Source: Lachnospiraceae bacterium
GTDB lineage: Bacteria; Bacillota; Clostridia; Lachnospirales; Lachnospiraceae
Length of the DNA stretch: 7,972 nt
Assembly: GCA_017461685.1 (NCBI GenBank)
Contig: JAFTXF010000050.1
Span: 1-7,972 of the forward strand
Direction: 5' to 3'
Shown here: positions 1 to 5,021 of the stretch, one piece after another
Numbering within the stretch: position 1 is the first letter of the stretch
Layout: each line of letters starts with the position of its first letter
The notes under the pieces: model-generated
The model's input: only the letters and a program-made list of their open reading frames with translations
Databases searched by the model: none
What the model was told of the DNA's origin: nothing
Made by a program: the position numbers and the translations under genes

Positions 1-176
1 ATTTAAAAAAAACCAGATACGCTTTAGAGGTAGCTTACAGTGGCTTTGACAATGTTACCGACCCGGATTTAATTGACTGCTATATTTATCAGGTAAATGC
101 TATTTTAAAGCGCTATAAATTTTTACTGGAAAAAATATCTCTGAAAGATGAGAAGGACCTGCTATTAAAAAAATAA
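1..176 (+). CDS. yaaL: YaaL/DUF2508 family protein, C-terminal part (5' end outside window)
   Basis: The frame starting at base 3 is open from the window edge to the TAA at 174-176 and gives the last 57 residues of a small protein. The segment FDNVTDPDLIDCYIYQVNA followed by LKRYKFLLEKI is the signature of the YaaL (DUF2508) family, short helical proteins of about 70-90 residues with no established biochemical role. In Bacillus subtilis the gene sits in the order dnaX-yaaK-recR-yaaL-bofA, so recR probably lies just upstream, outside the window. Here no bofA follows; the next gene is on the opposite strand and converges. The C-terminus is rich in Lys (ends LLLKK). The family assignment is from recalled consensus and is fairly secure; the function is unknown. 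Confidence 0.8.
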   Translation, partial: LKKTRYALEVAYSGFDNVTDPDLIDCYIYQVNAILKRYKFLLEKISLKDEKDLLLKK

Positions 177-185
177 GATACCTGC

Positions 186-209
186 AAAAGCCCACCAGGG
201 GCAGCTTTT
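186..209 (+). terminator. Weak Rho-independent terminator-like hairpin after yaaL
   Basis: Ten bases after the yaaL stop, AAAAGCCC pairs with GGGC-AGC-TTTT around a short ACCAG loop, with a three-base bulge. The trailing T-run is only four bases. The hairpin is nearly symmetrical, so it could act weakly in both directions in this convergent gap. The base pairing is seen directly; termination activity is inferred. Confidence 0.4.
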
Positions 210-224
210 CAGATGTCCGGCAGC

Positions 225-289
225 AAAAAGGGAGCGCGCACCATCCTGTGACGGAACCTTTCCTCCTCACATAGGTACGTCGCTCCCTT
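225..289 (-). terminator. Long structured terminator hairpin downstream of the 854-aa gene
   Basis: Read on the minus strand, a perfect 9-bp stem AAGGGAGCG / CGCTCCCTT (289-281 with 236-228) closes a 44-base apical region and runs into a TTTTT tract (229-225), as expected of an intrinsic terminator for the gene that stops at 346. The apical region is itself foldable: CC-TA-TGTGA pairs with TCACAGG, and above it GGAA pairs with TTCC around AGG. That makes a long rod rather than a simple hairpin. It shares sequence blocks with the terminator at 4936-5001 (see findings). No known riboswitch or SRP RNA consensus was recognised in it. Confidence 0.65.
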
Positions 290-345
290 AAAAATTTCAT
301 ATTTCGGGCGCCGGCAAAATCCTGATTCTGCCATCTATTCCATTT

Positions 346-2910
346 TTACAAAAAATCCTCTTCCCGCAGAATAATCATATCCTCTGCATCATAGCGCTTG
401 TGCAGAAGCACATCCATGAAATGCCTGATATTCCTGCGATTCGCATGATCAATCGCATTGTCAATGATATTTCTTGCATCCTCTTTTGTCGGGGCATCTT
501 CATTGGCTATCATCTCGTCAATACGTGTACGTAAGGCCAACAGACCCATGGTTTCAATGCTGTATTCACAGTCATGGGCATATTGTGCAGCATATTCAAG
601 CAGCTCATCTTCGGAATAATCCTTAATATTTACATACACGTCAAACAACTGACCCATTACCGGATACTTGTCTATAAAATGCTTCATTCCCTGCTCTGTA
701 TCGGTGATAAACACCAAAATGGACAGTTCCTGTGCTTTCAGATAGTTCTGCAGCTTTTCCACGGTTTCCTTACGAAGGCGTCCTGCTCTTTCAATGATTA
801 ATACTCCGTCCTGAACCTTGCTGATAATTTCCAAAGGCTCTTTTTTGTTCAGATTTACTGCAGAAATCTTGGCGGTCTTGCCCTGTACGGAAAATCCCCG
901 GCTCTTTAAATCTGTTATCAGTGTCTTGATAAATTCAAAGCAAACAGATAAATCATGTCCGGTTACTCGCACATTGCCCTTAGAAGCCTCCATGGATACT
1001 TCTCGCAGTGCTGCGCCAATCTGAACTTCCGTCTCCTCAGAACGAATAAAGGCCTTGTAAATATTTCTATCGACTGATGCAGCCGAAGCACAGGCCTCCT
1101 GTGCAGATTCATCGGAAATATCCGTCTCCGGCTCAACCGTTTCTGCCGCAGCCTCTTCCTGTTCCTCTGTATCCAAATTGTCAGCAGCCGTTCCATCACT
1201 CTCTGAAATATCCGGTACCGTTTCAGGTACTACCGCTTCGTCAAGCACTTCCTCAGCCTCTTCCGGAGTTTCCTCCTCATCATAATACTCCGGCTCCGGT
1301 TCGCCTGTAAATGCCTCACCATCGCTCTCCGGTATTGCTTCGAAGGTATCCGCATAATCCCCCGGTGTCTCCTGTGGATTCGCCTCTTCTGCCCCATCCT
1401 CTGAAATCACCGGAACAGTATCTGCTCCCGCATCAGAGTAATCCTCCTCGGCCCGGTCAGTTTCAATGTCCTCTTCCTCAGATAACTCTACGGTCTCGAA
1501 AATATCTCGCTTCATCTCTGCCTCAATGGCTGCAAAAATATCCTGTGTCTGACTCTTAATCCGGGCGGAAATCTCCTCCTGATGAGCCTCCATAGCCCGC
1601 TCTTGCTGCTTATTCCACTCAGCCAGAACATCCTCTATGCTCAACTGACCGGTAATCTGCTCATTAATCATCACCGCTTCCGGCTCTACAATCTTAAAGG
1701 CATCCGGCAAAATCTGCGCAATACTGATCTGCTCGGAAATAATCTCCGGTACCGGCAGCTGCTCTTCCAAAGACTTCTGCGCCGTTCTCTCAAAGGCGTG
1801 TATGGACACTGACGTCTTCTCTGACACTGCTTCCGGCTCTGTCACAGGCTCAGCCTCAGCCTCCGTATAAACCCCTGCCTCCTCTGCTGTCTCTGCCGTT
1901 ACGGACTGTTCCAAATGCTCTGCTTCCTCAGCTCCGCCAGCCATTTCTGCAGTATCTGCATATACAGATGTATCAGCCTCCTGCTGCGCTTCATCCACAC
2001 TGCTCTCGGTCTGGGATACCTCCAAAATCTCACGGAGGCTGTCCGCCAATTCCTTTTGCAGATTCATGGTATTGTATGCATTGGCCACATCCAAGGTCTT
2101 TACCTGAATATCTTCTGCCACGGCAGGCTGTTCCTCTGCTGAAATATGAAGCTCTTTTTCCAGATATTCCTGCGGAATCTCCACAGTCGGAGCATCTGTC
2201 ACATCCACCATACCCTCATCCGTCATGGCAGAATCGCCGGAATCAATGCGCGGCAATACCCGGGTCATATCCTTGGCCTGCTCCATATGCTCAAAGCGGT
2301 GGTCATAGATACTCTGCTGATACGGCGTAAGGGGCTCGTGAAGCATCTTTAACTCCATCGCCTTGTAAACATAACGTCCCTTACCGAACCACAAAATCAG
2401 CTCGTCACATTCCTCCACGCACTTGGTCGCAAAACCGATGCGATGGTACAAATATGCCAGCTCATATGCCCACTTCTCAATATATTCTTCACTCTTTAAC
2501 TGCTCTAATACCTCAATGCGCTCCTCTAAGCCTACTTCCTGGGCCTGATACAGACGGTACTGCAATACATAACGGCCTGTATCCTTGGGAGCCACCTCTA
2601 CAAAAGATTTGTAGTACTCAATAGCAGCCACGAACTCTTCCAGCTTGATAGATAAATCGCAAAGAGAATACAAAATCGTACGGCTCTCCGGATTACGCTC
2701 ATAAGCCATGTACAAAAGCTCCTTGGCATCCTGATAACGGCGATTTACCTTGTATAAATCGCTGACAGTACACAGCATCATCACACTCTTTACTCTGCGC
2801 CAGTCAATGGTATCCGCAATGTAAGAGGCCTCTGCATACTCTCCCTGAGATATTAATTTTTTGATATGTTCTGTTGCAATTTTATATTCTGCCTTGTCCA
2901 AAGGTCTCAC
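346..2910 (-). CDS. TPR-like / acidic linker / degenerate AAA+-like protein, 854 aa
   Basis: There is no signal peptide or membrane segment, so the protein is probably cytoplasmic. Residues 1-215 are alpha-helical tandem repeats of TPR type (for example YQDAKELLYMAYERNPES, then EEFVAAIEYYKSFVEVAPKD). Residues about 220-610 are a low-complexity linker dominated by Glu, Ala, Thr and Asp, presumably disordered, interrupted at 380-470 by a more hydrophobic helical patch with two copies of a Q[IL]SIxx[IV]L motif. Residues about 615-854 follow the layout of a CbxX/SpoVK-type AAA+ domain plus lid: GVLIIERAG (702-710) sits where Walker B should be, ILVFITDTEQGMKHFI where sensor 1 should be, then DYSEDELLEYA and a helical lid ending NAIDHANRRN. 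The P-loop Lys, the Walker B Asp-Glu pair and the arginine finger are all absent, so ATP hydrolysis is unlikely. The annotated start is GTG; an in-frame TTG at 2901 has a better-spaced ribosome site. It has its own promoter (2959-2987) and terminator (225-289). The function is unknown; a scaffold or adaptor role is inferred. Confidence 0.85.
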   Translation of the reverse strand: MRPLDKAEYKIATEHIKKLISQGEYAEASYIADTIDWRRVKSVMMLCTVSDLYKVNRRYQDAKELLYMAYERNPESRTILYSLCDLSIKLEEFVAAIEYYKSFVEVAPKDTGRYVLQYRLYQAQEVGLEERIEVLEQLKSEEYIEKWAYELAYLYHRIGFATKCVEECDELILWFGKGRYVYKAMELKMLHEPLTPYQQSIYDHRFEHMEQAKDMTRVLPRIDSGDSAMTDEGMVDVTDAPTVEIPQEYLEKELHISAEEQPAVAEDIQVKTLDVANAYNTMNLQKELADSLREILEVSQTESSVDEAQQEADTSVYADTAEMAGGAEEAEHLEQSVTAETAEEAGVYTEAEAEPVTEPEAVSEKTSVSIHAFERTAQKSLEEQLPVPEIISEQISIAQILPDAFKIVEPEAVMINEQITGQLSIEDVLAEWNKQQERAMEAHQEEISARIKSQTQDIFAAIEAEMKRDIFETVELSEEEDIETDRAEEDYSDAGADTVPVISEDGAEEANPQETPGDYADTFEAIPESDGEAFTGEPEPEYYDEEETPEEAEEVLDEAVVPETVPDISESDGTAADNLDTEEQEEAAAETVEPETDISDESAQEACASAASVDRNIYKAFIRSEETEVQIGAALREVSMEASKGNVRVTGHDLSVCFEFIKTLITDLKSRGFSVQGKTAKISAVNLNKKEPLEIISKVQDGVLIIERAGRLRKETVEKLQNYLKAQELSILVFITDTEQGMKHFIDKYPVMGQLFDVYVNIKDYSEDELLEYAAQYAHDCEYSIETMGLLALRTRIDEMIANEDAPTKEDARNIIDNAIDHANRRNIRHFMDVLLHKRYDAEDMIILREEDFL

Positions 2911-2913
2911 CTC
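2905..2913 (-). promoter_or_regulatory. Ribosome binding site that argues for a TTG start at 2901
   Basis: The purine-rich GAGGTGAGA overlaps the GTG codon at 2910-2908 and so cannot serve it. AGGTG at 2912-2908 lies six bases before the in-frame TTG at 2901-2899 (residue 4 of the longer reading), which is normal spacing. No other Shine-Dalgarno is visible upstream of the GTG. Translation therefore probably begins at the TTG, giving an 851-residue protein beginning (M)DKAEYK. Confidence 0.55.
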
Positions 2914-2958
2914 GATTATATGTTGTCTTTATGTTATCGATAAATACTCTATATATTC

Positions 2959-2987
2959 AGTCTATCATAGGCTGGATTTGATGTCAA
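2959..2987 (-). promoter_or_regulatory. Sigma-A-type promoter for the 854-aa gene
   Basis: On the minus strand a perfect -35 box TTGACA (2987-2982) is followed by a 17-base spacer and the -10 box TAGACT (2964-2959). The spacer ends in TGA, giving an extended -10 (TGn). Transcription would begin near 2952, leaving an untranslated leader of roughly 40-50 bases. No terminator hairpin was found between the rsmA stop and this promoter, so read-through from rsmA could add to expression. Confidence 0.65.
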
Positions 2988-3092
2988 AATAAACACGACT
3001 AATTTCGTAAAAATATTTCATGAATCTGTAATAAATTCCACAAACCCACTATAAGCGTAACGTTTTATGGATATAATCTTTACCTGCATCTT

Positions 3093-3956
3093 TTATGCCT
3101 TTAACAAATTGCTGAGCTCCCCAAACTGCTCCAAAGTAAGGGCCTCTCCGCGAATGGTGGCAGGAAGACCCATCTGCTCCAAAGCCTCTGTAATCTGTTC
3201 CTTGGTGACGCCCAGATTTCCTGCATTGGTCAGACCGTTTAATAAAGTTTTGCGGCGCTGATTAAAGGAAGCACGAATCAGTGCAAACATATACGCCTCA
3301 TCCTTCACCTCTACCGGCGGTTTATCGTGGCGGGTCAGGCGGATCACCGCACTGCCCACATTCGGCCGAGGAATAAAACAATTTGGCGGCACATTTGCTA
3401 CGATTTCAGGCTTGGCATAGTACTGCACGGCTAAAGACAGCGCACCGTAATCCTTGGTGCCCGGCCCCACCTGCATGCGGTCCGCCACTTCCTTCTGCAC
3501 CATAATGGTAATACTCTTTAAAGGCACATGACTTTCAAAAAGCCCCATAATAATCGGTGTGGTGATATAATACGGAAGATTTGCCACCACCTTGATAGGC
3601 TGTCCGTTATTTTTCTCCTGTACGATTTTATTAATGTCTACCTTTAAAATATCGTCATTAATAATAGTTACATTGTCATATTCCGCAAGGGTATCATTCT
3701 CCAAAATCGGAATTAAGTTCTTGTCAATTTCTACTGCCACAACCTCTCTGGCCGCTTCCGCCAGATACTGGGTCATAGTGCCGATGCCCGGACCGATTTC
3801 CAATACGCAGTCGTCCTTTGTAATCTCCGCGCTCTCAATGATACGGTCTAACACCCGGGTATCAATCAAAAAATTCTGACCGAACTTCTTTTGAAAATTA
3901 AAATTATATTTTTGCAAAATCGCTATGGTGTTCTGGGGAATTCCTAAAGTTGCCAT
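3093..3956 (-). CDS. rsmA: 16S rRNA (adenine(1518)-N6/adenine(1519)-N6)-dimethyltransferase RsmA (KsgA)
   Basis: RsmA transfers four methyl groups from S-adenosylmethionine to two adjacent adenines in the helix-45 loop of 16S rRNA during late 30S assembly; loss of the enzyme gives kasugamycin resistance. The 287-residue length is typical. Visible motifs are the N-terminal KKFGQNFL (24-30), SAM motif I LEIGPGIGT (52-60), the acidic ribose-binding VEID (75-78), NDD (100-102), the catalytic NLPYY (126-130), and the C-terminal FIPRPNVGSAV and FNQRRKTLLN elements. All key residues are intact. The ATG start is preceded by AAAGGAGA at good spacing. The gene lies 89 bp downstream of tatD on the same strand and is probably co-transcribed with it. 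RNase M5 (rnmV), often found between these two genes in Firmicutes, is missing from the gap. Confidence 0.97.
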   Translation of the reverse strand: MATLGIPQNTIAILQKYNFNFQKKFGQNFLIDTRVLDRIIESAEITKDDCVLEIGPGIGTMTQYLAEAAREVVAVEIDKNLIPILENDTLAEYDNVTIINDDILKVDINKIVQEKNNGQPIKVVANLPYYITTPIIMGLFESHVPLKSITIMVQKEVADRMQVGPGTKDYGALSLAVQYYAKPEIVANVPPNCFIPRPNVGSAVIRLTRHDKPPVEVKDEAYMFALIRASFNQRRKTLLNGLTNAGNLGVTKEQITEALEQMGLPATIRGEALTLEQFGELSNLLKA

Positions 3957-4019
3957 AGTGTGTCTCCTTTGATATTTTTAAAATTCTTAGTAATCGGGAA
4001 ATGTAGTGGTCCGGCAGCC

Positions 4020-4036
4020 GGAATACTGCGTCTCCT
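4020..4036 (-). repeat. Near-duplicate of the rsmA translation-start region in the tatD-rsmA gap
   Basis: On the minus strand AGGAGACGCAGTATTCC (4036-4020) matches AGGAGACACACTATGGC (3968-3952), the ribosome site plus start of rsmA, at 13 of 17 positions. The upstream copy has ATT where rsmA has ATG. It is followed by a CCGG-CTG-CCGG inverted repeat. The match is seen directly. It may be a relic of the start of a lost gene or a small local duplication, and chance cannot be excluded. Confidence 0.4.
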
Positions 4037-4045
4037 AATTATAAT

Positions 4046-4813
4046 CTACTGCAGACGGTACAGCCTGTGAGCATTGTCCCATGTGACGCGCTCTACCTCT
4101 TCTGCGGAAATACTCTTTAACTGGCTGATAGCCTCAACCACATATGGCAGAAACAAGGAAGAATTTCGCTTGCCTCTGTAAGGCGTGGGTGCCAGATACG
4201 GACAATCTGTCTCTAACACCAGATATTCTAACGGAATGTATTCTACCACTTCCTTGAGTTTGCGGCTGTTCTGGAAGGTCACAACCCCGCCGATTCCGAT
4301 AAAAAATCCCATATCCACAAACTGCTTGGCCATTTCCTTACTATACGCATAACAATGTACCACGCCGCCAATCTCTTCCGCCCGGGCTGCCTTCATCATC
4401 TCATAGGTATCCTGGGCTGCGTCTCTGGAATGCACGATGATAGGCTTATGAATCTGTCTGGCCAGCTCCATCTGACGCTCAAACCACACCTTCTGAAAAG
4501 AAGCATCCGGCTCCGGCCAATAATAGTCCAGACCGATTTCTCCCACTGCCACGCACCGCTCCATCTGACAAAGCGCTTCAATACGCTTAAAATTCTCTTC
4601 ATTTAACGTATGTGCATCATTGGGATGAATGCCGAATGCAGCCAGCATAAAATCATACTGCCTGATCAATTCCAGTGTCTTCTCATTAGAAGCCAGACTG
4701 GCACCCACATTTACAATCTTCCCTATCCCCTGCTCCTTCATACCGGAAAGCAGGACTTCTCTATCTTCATCAAACGCCCCATCCTCATAATGGGCATGTG
4801 TGTCAAATATCAT
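4046..4813 (-). CDS. tatD: TatD-family metal-dependent hydrolase (3'-5' DNase)
   Basis: This is a TIM-barrel amidohydrolase-superfamily enzyme of the TatD/YcfH/YabD group. Characterised members are Mg-dependent 3'-5' exonucleases on DNA and RNA, linked to DNA repair or RNA quality control. The 255-residue length is typical. Metal ligands in order are the HxH of FDTHAH (H6, H8), E92 in VGEIGLDYYWPE, H128 in IVHSRDA, H153 in VVHCYAYS, and D203 in LETDCPYLAPTPYRGKRN. GIHPNDAH (61-68) is also characteristic. The ATG start has AAGGTGG six bases upstream. It lies 5' of rsmA, the usual Firmicutes neighbourhood, but its upstream neighbour is a surface-protein gene rather than the metG often found there. 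An exact choice among TatD paralogues cannot be made from sequence alone. Confidence 0.93.
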   Translation of the reverse strand: MIFDTHAHYEDGAFDEDREVLLSGMKEQGIGKIVNVGASLASNEKTLELIRQYDFMLAAFGIHPNDAHTLNEENFKRIEALCQMERCVAVGEIGLDYYWPEPDASFQKVWFERQMELARQIHKPIIVHSRDAAQDTYEMMKAARAEEIGGVVHCYAYSKEMAKQFVDMGFFIGIGGVVTFQNSRKLKEVVEYIPLEYLVLETDCPYLAPTPYRGKRNSSLFLPYVVEAISQLKSISAEEVERVTWDNAHRLYRLQ

Positions 4814-4885
4814 GGTAAACCACCTTGTTTGCAGCTTTTCTTGCCAGAACCCGAAAATGCTGCCCTTCTTATTCTATCTCATATT

Positions 4886-4915
4886 ACTTTACCACATTTA
4901 CTATCTATACGTATA
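4886..4915 (-). promoter_or_regulatory. Candidate tatD promoter with overlapping palindrome
   Basis: On the minus strand TGG-TAAAGT (extended -10 type; TAAAGT at 4891-4886) lies about 70 bases before the tatD start. The expected -35 region shows no good match but coincides with the perfect 10-base palindrome TATACGTATA (4906-4915), which could be a regulator site. A terminator lies just upstream (4936-5001), so a promoter is needed somewhere here. This is only a best guess. Confidence 0.3.
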
Positions 4916-4935
4916 CAAAAATATTAATTTTTCAG

Positions 4936-5001
4936 AAAAAATTAAAGCGGAGTACAGGTAAGATCCGGGTGACACCAAACCTTTATCCACTGTATTCCGC
5001 T
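4936..5001 (-). terminator. Intrinsic terminator of the surface-protein gene
   Basis: About 20 bases after the stop at 5022, the minus strand forms a 12-position stem AGCGGAATACAG / CTGTACTCCGCT (5001-4990 with 4957-4946) with one A-C mismatch, followed by TTTAATTTTTT-like sequence. The loop is unusually long (32 bases) and contains the self-complementary GGTGTCACC. It shares ordered sequence blocks with the hairpin at 225-289. The T-run lies on the minus-strand side only, so it should terminate the surface-protein transcript and separate it from tatD. Confidence 0.75.
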
Positions 5002-5021
5002 CTATTTATTGTGCCTGATTA

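Noticed and set aside
225..289. SRP RNA or RNase P RNA fragment, suggested by GGAGGAAAGG in the hairpin
   Set aside because: The conserved SRP helix-8 loop and the RNase P core blocks are not present. The SRP RNA gene in Bacillus lies upstream of dnaX, not after yaaL.
100..300. 66-aa minus-strand reading frame across the convergent gap
   Set aside because: It has no ribosome binding site, runs through the terminator hairpin, and overlaps the 3' end of yaaL. Its composition does not look like a protein.
1077..2352. Run of long plus-strand reading frames rich in Pro, Leu and His
   Set aside because: They are opposite the Glu/Ala/Thr-rich linker of the 854-aa gene; its codon bias suppresses antisense stops. 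There are no ribosome sites and no family similarity.
2915..2920. Perfect TATAAT on the minus strand just before the 854-aa gene
   Set aside because: Transcription from it would start inside the ribosome binding site, and the -35 match 17 bases away is poor. The promoter at 2959-2987 has a perfect -35 and sensible leader length.
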